A stretch of 64,000 nucleotides of DNA. It comes from Rhizobium sp. 007. Lineage in GTDB: Bacteria; Pseudomonadota; Alphaproteobacteria; Rhizobiales; Rhizobiaceae. The stretch covers positions 1,426,001 through 1,490,000 of the forward strand of contig NZ_CP064188.1 in the NCBI RefSeq assembly GCF_015353075.1. Reading direction: 5' to 3'. The notes under the pieces were generated by a model, which ran no database searches, had not been told where the DNA came from, and saw only the letters and a program-made list of their open reading frames with translations. Positions 17,385-26,167 of this stretch are shown piece after piece. Position 1 is the stretch's first letter. Each line of letters begins with the position of its first letter. A program made the translations under genes and the position numbers.

Positions 17385-18478
17385 CGTGTTCTCGGATCAA
17401 GAATGCGATAAAGGACATCCGAAAGGATGTTGATGGTTAGGAAGACGGCGCCGATTGTCAGCACAGCGCCCATCACGACGTTCATGTCGTTCATCTGAAG
17501 TCCGCGGGTGAGATACTGGCCGAGTCCCGGCCAGCCGAAAACGGTCTCGATGAGCACTGCCCCTTCAAGGAGGCCCCCGAAGGTGAGCGCCATAATGGTC
17601 AGAAGTTGCACGCGAATATTTTTGAAGGCATGACGCCAGACGACCTTCCGCAGTCCAAGCCCCTTCGCTCTCGCCGTTATAATGTATTCCTGGCTGAGCT
17701 GCTCCAGCATGAAGCTGCGTGACATGCGGCTGATATAGGCCACGGAATAGTAGCCAAGGATCGTTCCCGGCAGGATGATGTGTCCGAGCGCGCTTCGAAA
17801 TACGTCCCACTGTCTCTCGATTGCCGAATCGATCAGGAGAAAGCCGGTCACCGGCGTGACGAGCCCCTCGTAAAATACATCAACCCGGCCAGATGCGCCG
17901 ACGAGCTTCAACTTCGCATAGAAGATGAAAAGCGCCATCAGCCCGGTCCAAAAGATCGGAATGGAGTGGCCGGCAAGCGCGATGATGCGTGCGACGTGAT
18001 CAATGATCGTGCCGCGCCTGACAGCAGCGGTGATACCGAGCGGAACGCCGACAAGAGCGCCGACAATCATGGCGATGACGGCAAGCTCAATGGTTGCGGG
18101 GAAGATGGTCAGCAGATCGGTGAGGATCGGCTGACCGGTCGTTGCCGATGTGCCGAGGTCGCCCGTTGCAACCTTCTGCACGTAGTTTAGGAATTGCACC
18201 CAGATCGGGCGTCCCAGTCCCAGCTCGTTGTAGACGCGATCATAGACCTCCTTGCTGACCTCCGCTCCGGTGATGGCAAGCACCGGGTCGGCAGGAAGCA
18301 GACGTCCCATCGAAAAGGTGAGGAAGAGCAGGCCAAGCAGTGTGGTCACCACCGCCACGACGCGCCCTGCCAAACGTCGCAGGAGCATCACAAGCGGATG
18401 GGACGGCGCATGTGCCAAGCCGTCCTCATCCAGATTGCGGTCCGCATCCGGTTTCGATGTCAGATCGGCGCTCGCCAC
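17381..18478 (-). CDS. peptide/nickel-type ABC transporter permease (DppB family)
   Basis: 365 residues, somewhat longer than usual because of a roughly 30-residue polar N-terminus (MASADLTSKPDADRNLDEDG). Hallmarks are TFSMGRLLPADPVLAITG, ELGLGRPIWVQFLNYV and the loop SQEYIITARAKGLGLRKVVWRHAFKN. It lies 6 nt after the binding-protein gene and overlaps dppC by 4 nt. It forms the translocation channel of importer 1. Confidence 0.92.
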   Translation of the reverse strand: MASADLTSKPDADRNLDEDGLAHAPSHPLVMLLRRLAGRVVAVVTTLLGLLFLTFSMGRLLPADPVLAITGAEVSKEVYDRVYNELGLGRPIWVQFLNYVQKVATGDLGTSATTGQPILTDLLTIFPATIELAVIAMIVGALVGVPLGITAAVRRGTIIDHVARIIALAGHSIPIFWTGLMALFIFYAKLKLVGASGRVDVFYEGLVTPVTGFLLIDSAIERQWDVFRSALGHIILPGTILGYYSVAYISRMSRSFMLEQLSQEYIITARAKGLGLRKVVWRHAFKNIRVQLLTIMALTFGGLLEGAVLIETVFGWPGLGQYLTRGLQMNDMNVVMGAVLTIGAVFLTINILSDVLYRILDPRTR

Positions 18479-18484
18479 GGCCCC

Positions 18485-20071
18485 TTACTCCTTCGTCACG
18501 CCATGCCAGCGCGTCGACCAGGTTGTATGCCCATGATAGCCTTTGACATTGGCACGCATGACATAGGGGTCCGTGCGCTGGAAGAAGATGACGAGCGGGG
18601 CGTCCATGCCGCTGTAGATGCCGTCCATCTTCTGGAAGATTTCCGTGCGCTTGCCCGTATCAGGTTCTTTCATCGACTGATCGACGAGAGTATTGAGCTC
18701 GTCCACCTTCATCCCGGCTCGCCAGAGATAATAGCTGCCGAGACGCGCCTCGTCGCTGTTGTCGGGATTATAGGCGTACTGCGTGGCAACCGCGAAAGGA
18801 TCCGGCAGCCGGGCACCCGAATTGCCGAGCAGGATTTCATATTTCCGTTCGCGAAATGCGGGCGTAAATTCGCCCGGCACGAGATTAAGATCAAGACCGG
18901 CGGCACGGGCGCTCGCCTGCAGCGCTTCGGCGAAGGGCAAGGTCGCCGCTCCCGACGGATTGAGCACTTTCTTCAAGCCATTCGGGTATCCGGCCTCGGC
19001 CAGCAATTGCTTGGCCCTGGCGGGATCATAATCGTGGCGGGACGTCGCGTCCTCTGGTGCTCCAATCATGCCGCGAGGGATCATCGACTGCCATGGAAAG
19101 CCGGTATAACGCATTATATTGCCGGAAATCGCCTTCCAGTCGAAAGCATGCTGAAACGCTTCGCGGACCTTGGGCTTCTGCAGGTCCGGATCCTTTTGAT
19201 TGAGAGCGATATAGTAGAAGCCGAGGCCCGGAACGCTATCGATCACCATCTCTTTGTTATTGGCCAAGGCATCAAGGTCGCCGCTTGCGAGGTATTGCCC
19301 CACATCGACGTCGCCGGCTTCGAGCTGGAGCCGGAGATTGCCGGATTCCGGAATGTGGCGTGCGACGACCCGTGCCATGGCCGGCGGGCCAGCCCAATAG
19401 CTCTTCTGCGCGTTAAAGATCGCCACGTCGTTTGGCCGCCATTGCGCGAGGGTGAACGGTCCACTTCCTGCCGAGTTGGCCGACAGCCACGCGCCGGCGA
19501 GATCGCCGTTCGCCTCATGCGACAATGCCGTCTTCTTGTCGATGATGCCGATCGAAGAGCCAGCGAGAGAATAAAGCACAAGATCGGTATTGACGGCGTG
19601 TGGCAGTTCGATCTCCAGCGTGTGCCCGTCTTTGGCCCGGACGAGCTTGTCCACGTTTTCGGGCGTGAAACCCCAAAGCGCGACATCGGTGGAGCCGACT
19701 TGCCCCATCTTGATGACGCGCTGGATGGACCATGCGGCGTCTTCGGCCGTGACCGCATTGCCGCTTTGGAAGACCGCGTCGTCACGCAAGGTTAGCGTAA
19801 TGAGCCTGCCGTCTTCCGAGACAGTCCATTTTGTCGCAAGCATCGGCTTCAGCGTCTTAAGATCATCCGGCGACAACTGGACGAGGTTGTCATAAAGGTT
19901 GGAGATCAGCTCGGAGACCGTGCGGGCATTGTTCTGCGCCGGATCGAGCGTACGAATACCGGTGAGATTGGTACCGATCACCAGCATGTTCGGCGGTGAC
20001 GCCGCAAAAGACGGCTGTGCCGTGACCAAAGCACCGGCCAGTGCAATCGTCGTCAGTAAGTTCTTCAGCAT
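18485..20071 (-). CDS. periplasmic solute-binding protein, family 5 (DppA-like), importer 1
   Basis: 528 residues, with a Sec signal peptide (MLKNLLTTIALAGALVTAQPSFAA). The mature protein has family-5 landmarks: IRTLDPAQNNARTVSELISNLYDNLV, WTVSEDGRLITLTLRDDAVFQSGNAVTAEDAAWSIQR, and ALNQKDPDLQKPKVREAFQHAFDW. Family-5 proteins bind peptides, nickel complexes, opines or oligosaccharides. The neighbouring uronate-type catabolic genes favour a sugar acid or its conjugate, which is inference. It is separated by 78 nt from the DHDPS-family gene upstream, leaving room for its own control signals. Confidence 0.9.
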   Translation of the reverse strand: MLKNLLTTIALAGALVTAQPSFAASPPNMLVIGTNLTGIRTLDPAQNNARTVSELISNLYDNLVQLSPDDLKTLKPMLATKWTVSEDGRLITLTLRDDAVFQSGNAVTAEDAAWSIQRVIKMGQVGSTDVALWGFTPENVDKLVRAKDGHTLEIELPHAVNTDLVLYSLAGSSIGIIDKKTALSHEANGDLAGAWLSANSAGSGPFTLAQWRPNDVAIFNAQKSYWAGPPAMARVVARHIPESGNLRLQLEAGDVDVGQYLASGDLDALANNKEMVIDSVPGLGFYYIALNQKDPDLQKPKVREAFQHAFDWKAISGNIMRYTGFPWQSMIPRGMIGAPEDATSRHDYDPARAKQLLAEAGYPNGLKKVLNPSGAATLPFAEALQASARAAGLDLNLVPGEFTPAFRERKYEILLGNSGARLPDPFAVATQYAYNPDNSDEARLGSYYLWRAGMKVDELNTLVDQSMKEPDTGKRTEIFQKMDGIYSGMDAPLVIFFQRTDPYVMRANVKGYHGHTTWSTRWHGVTKE

Positions 20072-20149
20072 CTCAAGACCTCCCTCTGGTGGCGCAGTGG
20101 TTCAGCGCCTCTTGCCTGCCTGAATTAGTGTCGAACTCAGCCCGCCGCC

Positions 20150-21091
20150 TTAGCGGGAAGGCCGCAGATCTCCAAGCCCGTGGATGTCGCCTGCAGCCTC
20201 CCAACCTTGGAGCAAGCGAAACAATTCTTCGCGATCCGTTTGATCGAGGAGTGGCAGACCCGGCACGCGCACGGGTCCGACGTCGAGGCCGGAATGCGTC
20301 ACAGCCTCCTTCACGACCGTCACATTCGCACCATTGCGGAATTTCGTGCGCATGCGTTCGAACGGTTCGAGGCGGTTGATGATGGCGCGTGCGGCAGCGA
20401 AATCGCCCTTGGAGAGCGCATCGTGGACGGCGAGCGACAATTGCGGGGCAACATTGACAAGGCCGGATGTGAAGCCACGTGCGCCAGCGGCAGTGAACGA
20501 CAGCGCCCAGCTCTCCGCAAGACCGCAGACGAACAGCGCCCCCGCCGGATCCGACGCCGCAATGGCCCTCGAAAGCAGCATCAGATCCGGCGTCGCGAAC
20601 TTAATGCCGGAAATGTTGCCGTGACCGGCAAGACGGACCATGTCATCGACATTGAAGCCATCCGCCCGCACATAGGCAACCAGCGGCAAAGGCGAAGCGT
20701 CCGCAAGATTGCAGAAATAGTCGATCTGAGCCGACGGTGCAGCAAAGGGATCGACGGGCTGGTGCGACATCACCGCAGATGCGCCGATCTTGGCGGCATC
20801 CTTCGCCATCCCGATTGCTTCGCGCAGCGACCTGCCGATCGCCGCAGTGACCGGCGCCGTGTTCTCAACGCCGGAAACCGCCGCTTCATGGACGCGGCGG
20901 ATCTCTTGCGGCGTCAGAGCATAGAATTCGCCGGTGTTTCCCGCAGCAACAATATTGTGGATGCCAGCGGCTGCCACCCTCCGGTAGACCATTGCGGTGA
21001 TTTGCGGTTCGACTTCGCCATTTTCGTCATAGGCCGTGACCGGTACACCCGACACGCCCATCAGCGCCTGACGCATGGTTGCAATGCCCAT
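20150..21091 (-). CDS. dihydrodipicolinate synthase/N-acetylneuraminate lyase-family aldolase or dehydratase
   Basis: 313 residues from the ATG ending at 21091, with GGGGAAG just upstream; the longer frame runs through the SMP-30 gene and is rejected. Class I aldolase landmarks are GNTGEFYALT (51-60), Tyr140 in LVAYVRAD and the Schiff-base Lys164 in SGIKFATPD. Family members near uronate genes often act as 5-keto-4-deoxyglucarate dehydratase (KdgD) or as 2-keto-3-deoxy sugar-acid aldolases. Position beside uronate dehydrogenase-like and lactonase genes supports such a role. DapA itself is unlikely in this setting. The specific substrate is inferred. Confidence 0.85.
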   Translation of the reverse strand: MGIATMRQALMGVSGVPVTAYDENGEVEPQITAMVYRRVAAAGIHNIVAAGNTGEFYALTPQEIRRVHEAAVSGVENTAPVTAAIGRSLREAIGMAKDAAKIGASAVMSHQPVDPFAAPSAQIDYFCNLADASPLPLVAYVRADGFNVDDMVRLAGHGNISGIKFATPDLMLLSRAIAASDPAGALFVCGLAESWALSFTAAGARGFTSGLVNVAPQLSLAVHDALSKGDFAAARAIINRLEPFERMRTKFRNGANVTVVKEAVTHSGLDVGPVRVPGLPLLDQTDREELFRLLQGWEAAGDIHGLGDLRPSR

Positions 21092-21107
21092 CTTCTTCCC
21101 CTTTCCA

Positions 21108-21983
21108 TCAATTACCGAAGCGGAAGGGCGGCAAGCCCTCGGCGTCCACGTCGAAAGCAACGACCGTGCCCGCTTCGAAATGTCCGCTGCGGTTGGTCGA
21201 CAGGCTCGTGACGAAGAGCGTCCGCATGTCAGAACCGCCAAAACAGGGCATCGTCGGCGCGGCGATCGGCAGAATGTAGATCTCGAGGATTTCACCGGCG
21301 GGAGAAATCCGGTTAAGCCGGCCCGCGGAAACGCCCGCACTCCAATAGTAGCCGTCCCGGTCGGTTGCGCCGCCATCGGGCCGGCCTTCCTCCTCCGAAA
21401 AGACACGAAGCCGGCTGGCGTTTGCGAGCTCGCCTTTTTCCGGATCGAAATCAAAAGCCTGCAGGAAACATTGGCGGCTGTCGGAGTGATACATGCGCCG
21501 GCCGTCTGGTGACCACGCAAGCCCGTTGGAGCTGGTCAGCCCTGTCGCGACGGTCCGTGCGCTGCCGTCCGGCCCCAGGCGGTAGAGCGCAGCGTCATTG
21601 GTCTGCGGCTTGGCCTCGCTCATGGATCCCACCCAGAAATGGCCGTCGGGGCCGACCTTCCCATCGTTGAGACGACAGTTGACGCGCCCCACCGGATCGC
21701 ACAAAAGCTCGAAGTCTCCGGAAACGGGATCGAAAAGATGCAGGCCCGTTCGTAGTGCGACCACTAAAGGCCGGTCGCGGCAAAGCCCAAGGCTGCCGAT
21801 CGCGGACGGCATGTCAAAGCGATCGGCCTTTCCTTGCGGCGAGATCCGGATGACGGCTGGCGCTTGTATGTCGACAAGCCAGAGCGTACCGCTCTTTTCG
21901 TCCCAAACCGGCGATTCGCCCACTCCCAGCGGCTGCTGCAGCACCGGACGGACTTGCGGACGGACGATCCGCGGCGCCGTCAT
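21108..21983 (-). CDS. SMP-30/gluconolactonase/LRE-family lactonase
   Basis: 291 residues, a six-bladed beta-propeller family. Metal-site residues are visible: Glu23 in VGESPVWDEK, Asn in RLNDGKVGPDGHFWVG, Asn in SSNGLAWSPDG, and Asp in RPDGGATDRDGYYW. Such enzymes open sugar-acid lactones. Coming straight after the uronate dehydrogenase-like gene (4-nt overlap at 21980-21983), it would hydrolyse the aldarolactone that enzyme forms; this is pathway inference. Strictly it could also be a gluconolactonase or arabinolactonase. Confidence 0.9.
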   Translation of the reverse strand: MTAPRIVRPQVRPVLQQPLGVGESPVWDEKSGTLWLVDIQAPAVIRISPQGKADRFDMPSAIGSLGLCRDRPLVVALRTGLHLFDPVSGDFELLCDPVGRVNCRLNDGKVGPDGHFWVGSMSEAKPQTNDAALYRLGPDGSARTVATGLTSSNGLAWSPDGRRMYHSDSRQCFLQAFDFDPEKGELANASRLRVFSEEEGRPDGGATDRDGYYWSAGVSAGRLNRISPAGEILEIYILPIAAPTMPCFGGSDMRTLFVTSLSTNRSGHFEAGTVVAFDVDAEGLPPFRFGN

Positions 21984-22810
21984 GGAACCGTCTCCGGGCT
22001 CTTGGCCAAACCCTCGGCATTGCGCATGCGGATGTTGCCGTCGTGATTGGTCTCGCAGAACGCTCCGCCCTGGAACGCGAGGGCGACCGGCCCTTCGGAC
22101 GGCTCTTCGATGCGAGCATGATCACGAGGCCGGTCTTGCGGCTGGTAGCCAAGTCTGGTTGCCAACTCGTTGTTCCACCAACTCTCCTCGGCGTCGGAAA
22201 CGCCATAGACGACGGTTGCGGCGATGAGGGGGTGGGTAAGGCCGATTCCGACCAGTTGCGCCAGGTCACGTGCACTGATCCAGATTGCCACGGACCGCTC
22301 GCTGGCCGGATAGGTGCCCGCGTTGCCGATGCGGATGGAAAGAGTGCGAATGCCGCAGGTGTCGTAATATAACCCTGCCACCAGTTCGCCCCAGCACTTG
22401 GAAACCCCGTAGGGGCTGTCCGGACGCATCGGATCCAGCGGCGAGACGAGCTGGCCGCGCGGATAAAAACCGGTCACATGGTTGCTTGAGGCGTAAACCA
22501 CCCGTTCAACCTTGTTGATCCGCGCCGCTTCATAGAGATTGTAAGTGCCGAGGACATTCGCATCCAAAATAGCGCGCGTGTCGACGCCGCTTGCTATTCC
22601 GGCCAGATGAACTACGCCGTCAACCTCTTGCAGGGCAGCATTTGCCTCATCGCGCTTTGCAAGATCGGCTCTCACGAAGCTTTCGTTCTTGCCCAACGCT
22701 GCAGGCTCGTCGATGTCGATCAGACGCAGGTGCTCGGCATGCGGCCGAAGAAGCGGCCTCAGCAATGTGCCTACGCGCCCGGCAGCGCCTGTGAGGGCCA
22801 GCCGTTTCAT
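21980..22810 (-). CDS. NAD-dependent epimerase/dehydratase-family protein, uronate dehydrogenase-like
   Basis: 276 residues from the ATG ending at 22810, preceded by GGAGGAAGGGAG. Extended SDR landmarks are TGAAGRVG at the N-terminus, the ASSNHVTGFYPRG stretch, the catalytic YGVSKCWGE and the C-terminal FQGGAFCETN. These closely follow uronate dehydrogenase (Udh) of Agrobacterium and Pseudomonas. Udh oxidises D-galacturonate or D-glucuronate to the aldaro-1,5-lactone. Overlap with the lactonase gene supports this. It overlaps no other gene upstream and follows the GntR gene by about 20 nt. Confidence 0.85.
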   Translation of the reverse strand: MKRLALTGAAGRVGTLLRPLLRPHAEHLRLIDIDEPAALGKNESFVRADLAKRDEANAALQEVDGVVHLAGIASGVDTRAILDANVLGTYNLYEAARINKVERVVYASSNHVTGFYPRGQLVSPLDPMRPDSPYGVSKCWGELVAGLYYDTCGIRTLSIRIGNAGTYPASERSVAIWISARDLAQLVGIGLTHPLIAATVVYGVSDAEESWWNNELATRLGYQPQDRPRDHARIEEPSEGPVALAFQGGAFCETNHDGNIRMRNAEGLAKSPETVP

Positions 22811-22831
22811 CTCCCTTCCTCCCATTGTCGC

Positions 22832-23548
22832 TCAAACGCCCTGGAACATGCGGGCGCGCGCATTCAATATGTGTCTCTTCATAGCGTCGTGGGCCTCGGC
22901 TTCGTTTCGCGCAAAGATCGCCGCCACGATGACCGCGTGTTCATCCTGGACGCTGCGTATCTGTTCGGGCGTCCGTTTGAGGCTCAAGCTTCGCGTCACG
23001 GAATGTCCGATTGCGAAATGCGGCCTGAACCATTCGCGTACCGTGATGTGGAACTGGTTCCCAGTCGCCATGGCAATCGCATCGTGAAGCGCCTGATCCT
23101 CCTCGGCGCCGAGCTTGCCGTCCCTCAGACATTGTTCAATCGCAGAAAGGGCAGCCGTTATCCGCTCCTTGTCGGCTGGTTGCCAGTTGCGTGCGGCAAG
23201 TTCGGCAGCCTCGGCCTCCAGGCCGGCGCGGAACTCGAAGAAACGCTGCACGTCGGCAAGCGAGCCGACCGGGACCATTTTCAGCATGGACGAGTCCGGC
23301 CGCTGCCGCACATAGGAGCCCGACCCCTTGCGCGAGACGACCAGTCCGTCGACCCTTAAACGCTCGAGCGCTTCACGCACGACCGGCCTCGATGCGCCAA
23401 ACATGACGGCAAGCTTCGATTCCGGCGGCAGCCGTTCATTCACCGGAAAGTTTCCGTCCGCGATCATCCCCACGATCTTCTCGTAGATGATGTCGCTGAA
23501 ACGTGTTGCGCCCCTGTTGGGATCGGCAACGGGCGACAGTTTCATCAT
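22832..23548 (-). CDS. GntR-family (FadR/FCD subgroup) transcriptional regulator
   Basis: 238 residues. The N-terminal winged helix contains YEKIVGMIADGNFPVNERLPPESKLAVMFGASRPVVREALERLRVDGLV and SRKGSGSYV. The C-terminal FCD domain shows the metal or ligand histidines in ALHDAIAMATGN, HFAIGHS and ILNARARMF-type helices. It sits inside the minus-strand sugar-acid operon, coupled by ATGA to the RraA-like remnant. It most likely represses both divergent operons until a uronate or aldarate binds; regulation is inferred from position. Confidence 0.9.
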   Translation of the reverse strand: MMKLSPVADPNRGATRFSDIIYEKIVGMIADGNFPVNERLPPESKLAVMFGASRPVVREALERLRVDGLVVSRKGSGSYVRQRPDSSMLKMVPVGSLADVQRFFEFRAGLEAEAAELAARNWQPADKERITAALSAIEQCLRDGKLGAEEDQALHDAIAMATGNQFHITVREWFRPHFAIGHSVTRSLSLKRTPEQIRSVQDEHAVIVAAIFARNEAEAHDAMKRHILNARARMFQGV

Positions 23549-23913
23549 CGTCCTTCTTTCTGCCGCCAGGCAGCAAATTCCGCAGAGGCCCCATCACCGG
23601 GAGCGTAAGGTCCGGATATGCTCTGCCCGGCCCGCATCCGCTCTTCGTAATCTTCGAGGGCCGTTTGCACGAGGGCCACGTTCGCGACCTCCTGCGACAT
23701 TGCCGCGAGAATGGCAACCACATCGTTGTCGCCGAGCATGGCATCACCCGGGCGGACGGCCACAGCACGACCGACCGGGCGCGGCGCCTGCGCATTGATC
23801 TTTTCAACGCCGCGAATGACGACGTTTCGCAAGCCGCGCTTCGACAGCACTACCGTCAGCGCCGCTGCCGGCACAGGCTTCAGTTTTTCGCGCGCAGCAC
23901 CCGGCAGATCCAC
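23545..23913 (-). pseudogene. RraA-like (class II pyruvate aldolase/regulator of RNase E family) protein with a large internal deletion
   Basis: 122 residues from a GTG ending at 23913, which has GGGGGGAG about 7-8 nt upstream. The N-terminal part LSKRGLRNVVIRGVEKI...APRPVG matches the start of RraA-like proteins. The rest, RPGDAMLGDNDVVAIL and RAGQSISGPY...EFAAWRQK, matches their C-terminus. The central roughly 110 residues, including the GGxxxD-type active-site region, are missing, and the join is in frame. The usual length is 220-240 residues. It is the first gene of the operon and overlaps gntR by ATGA, so it may persist as a translated leader. Not expected to be catalytic. Confidence 0.7.
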
Positions 23914-23983
23914 GTCTTCGCACTCCCCCCGCGACGGTCTTTTGCGGTGACTACAACCACTTTCCATGTTGAAGGGCTACTAA

Positions 23984-24001
23984 ATCTGTCATTATCTGTC
24001 A
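23984..24001. promoter_or_regulatory. tandem direct repeat in the divergent control region
   Basis: ATCTGTCA occurs twice (23984-23991 and 23994-24001) with a 10-bp period in an AT-rich part of the region between the two divergent sugar-acid operons. One helical turn spacing suits a regulator site; the regulator is not known. Confidence 0.4.
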
Positions 24002-24134
24002 ACTCTTGTAATTATTTGAGAACCTGTCTATGGTCGGCTCATGGCCGCTGAGAAGGGCGTCTTGCGCCGAGTTGGGAGCTCGTCGCGCCGGTTCACACCA
24101 GCGTCGTTCCGGCACAAAAAGGGGAGGAACTTCG

Positions 24135-26072
24135 ATGCGCGATGAAATATTGTCTCGCGGCGTGACCAGGCGCGCCGTGCTCGGGGGCATGGCCGGTGTG
24201 GCAGCTCTGTCCATTGCTGGACGCGTCGTTGCGGCAGGCGGCGAGGCGCCCGCATGGGCGCAGCTTGCCAGGGACGGAAAGCTGCCGCCGCTTGCCGAAC
24301 GGTTACCAAAGAAGCCGATGGTCGTGACACCTTTCGAAAAGGCCGGCACCTATGGCGGAACGCTCCGCCGCGGTCTCAGGGGCTCGTCCGACCATAACGG
24401 CATCCTGCGCATGGTCGGCAACCAAAGCCTCGTGCGCTGGAACCTAGAATTTACGCAAGTTATGCCCAACCTCGCTGAACGTTGGGAGATCAACGACGAC
24501 GCCTCGCAATTCACCTTCCACCTGATCGAAGGGGTGCGCTGGTCCGACGGTCATCCTTTTACTGCCGACGACATCGTCTTCGCCATTGAGGATTGCGTCA
24601 AGAACAGCGAGCTCTACAGCTCGACACCTGCGCAGCTGTCTGTTGCCGGCAAGGCCGTCAAGGTCGAGAAGATCGATGATTTTACGGTGAAGTTCACCTT
24701 TGCAGCGGCAAACGCGCTCTATCTGGAAAACCTCGCGACACCGCTTGGCCAGCATCCGACACTCTTTGCGAAGCACTACTGCAGCCAATTCCTGCCGAAG
24801 TACAATCCCAATATCGCCGAAGAGGTGAAAAAGGCAGGCGTGGGAAGCTGGACCGATCTCTTCCGCGCACGTTGCGGCGATATCGAAATCCCGTCGCGGT
24901 GGGGCAACCCCGACAAGCCGACGCTCGATCCATGGATTGTGAAGGAGCCTTACAGCGGTGGCGCGACGCGCGTCGTCATGACCCGGAACCCCTATTTCTG
25001 GCAGGTCGACACCCAGGGCAACCAGCTTCCCTATATCGACGAGATCAATTTCAGCATCTCGCAGGACGTGGAGTCGCTGATGCTGAATGTCATCTCGGGA
25101 AAGATCGACATCCAGGAGCGCCATATCAGCGTTCTTTCAAACAAGCCGACACTCTCCCAGAACATGGAAAAAGGCGGCTATCGGCTGCTGTCGCTGGTGC
25201 CTTCCGCCTCCCAGCAGTGCCAGATCTATTTCAATATGACTCACAAGGATCCTGCCCTGCGCAAGATGTTTGCCGACAAGGCGTTCAGGCAGGCGCTTTC
25301 GCTTGCAATCAACCGGCAGGAATTGATCGACATCGTCTATTTCGGCCAGAGCGAAGCCTATCAGGCCGGCCCCCGCCCGGAACACCCTTGGTACCATGAA
25401 AAGCTCGCGCGGCAGTTTAGCGAATATGATCCTGATAAGGCCGGCGCGATGCTGGATCAGGCCGGTTACAAGATGGATGGGAGCGGGTTGCGCCTCCGGC
25501 CCGACGGCCAAAAGGTGTTTTTCGCAGTCGACGTCATTCCCACGCTCTATCCTGATCTCGTTGACGCCCTGGAGCTGGTCAAGGCGCATTGGGCGCAGAT
25601 CGGCATCGAGATGAAGGTCAACACGATCGAGCGCGCCCTCTACTACACACGCGGCGACGACAACGCGCATGATGCAGCAGTCTGGCCGGGTCCCGGCGGT
25701 CTTGATCCGATGCTTGACCCGCGCGACTTCTTCGCCTTCCACCCGCAAGGTTCGCGCTACGCCATTCCGTGGTCGCTCTGGTATACGTCGAACGGCGCAC
25801 GCGGCGAAGAACCGCCGGAAAGTCAGAAGAAACGCATGAAGCTTTTCGACGACGCCCGTTCCACCGCCGATCTCTCCAAGCGCGGCGCAATCATGACGCA
25901 GATCTTCGACATTGCGGCTGACGAATTCGAGACAGTGGGTCTCTGCCTTGCCGTCGGCGGTTTTGGCATCATCCGCAACAACCTGCACAACGTTCCAGAA
26001 AAGCAGCCCGACAGCTGGTCCTGGCCAAATCCAGGCCCTGCACTGCCCCAGCAATTTAGCTTCACGAGCTGA
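24135..26072 (+). CDS. periplasmic solute-binding protein, family 5, importer 2, with Tat-type signal
   Basis: 645 residues from the ATG at 24135, with GGGGAGG about 7 nt upstream. The leader MRDEILSRGVTRRAVLGGMAG has a twin-arginine TRRAVLGG followed by a hydrophobic stretch and GRVVAAGG, so Tat export is likely. Family-5 landmarks are PNLAERWEINDDASQFTFHLIEGVRWSDG and FADKAFRQALSLAINRQELID. At over 600 residues it belongs to the long subgroup that often binds oligosaccharides or glycosides rather than dipeptides. It heads the plus-strand operon of permeases, fused ATPase and two acid-sugar dehydratases. Confidence 0.9.
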   Translation: MRDEILSRGVTRRAVLGGMAGVAALSIAGRVVAAGGEAPAWAQLARDGKLPPLAERLPKKPMVVTPFEKAGTYGGTLRRGLRGSSDHNGILRMVGNQSLVRWNLEFTQVMPNLAERWEINDDASQFTFHLIEGVRWSDGHPFTADDIVFAIEDCVKNSELYSSTPAQLSVAGKAVKVEKIDDFTVKFTFAAANALYLENLATPLGQHPTLFAKHYCSQFLPKYNPNIAEEVKKAGVGSWTDLFRARCGDIEIPSRWGNPDKPTLDPWIVKEPYSGGATRVVMTRNPYFWQVDTQGNQLPYIDEINFSISQDVESLMLNVISGKIDIQERHISVLSNKPTLSQNMEKGGYRLLSLVPSASQQCQIYFNMTHKDPALRKMFADKAFRQALSLAINRQELIDIVYFGQSEAYQAGPRPEHPWYHEKLARQFSEYDPDKAGAMLDQAGYKMDGSGLRLRPDGQKVFFAVDVIPTLYPDLVDALELVKAHWAQIGIEMKVNTIERALYYTRGDDNAHDAAVWPGPGGLDPMLDPRDFFAFHPQGSRYAIPWSLWYTSNGARGEEPPESQKKRMKLFDDARSTADLSKRGAIMTQIFDIAADEFETVGLCLAVGGFGIIRNNLHNVPEKQPDSWSWPNPGPALPQQFSFTS

Positions 26073-26087
26073 TTTTGCCGCTCCAGC

Positions 26088-26108
26088 GCCGTCCCTTTGC
26101 GGGGCGGC
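26088..26108 (+). terminator. hairpin between binding protein and permease genes
   Basis: GCCGTCCC, loop TTTGC, GGGGCGGC makes an 8-bp stem with one G-T pair, followed by TCTCCTTTC. It lies 15 nt after the binding-protein stop. Such hairpins often lower downstream expression or protect the upstream mRNA; a weak attenuator is possible. Confidence 0.4.
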
Positions 26109-26167
26109 TCTCCTTTCAAGCGCGCTGCCCGCAGCTCGGGAGCGGTGTTTAATGCAAGAGACGTCTC

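Noticed and set aside
18194..19795. 533-codon plus-strand frame opposite dppB and dppA-like genes
   Set aside because: Antisense shadow; the minus strand carries intact importer genes with signal peptide and EAA loop.
20150..21091. dapA (lysine biosynthesis)
   Set aside because: Family fold only; the operon is catabolic and the residues around the active site differ from the usual DapA text.
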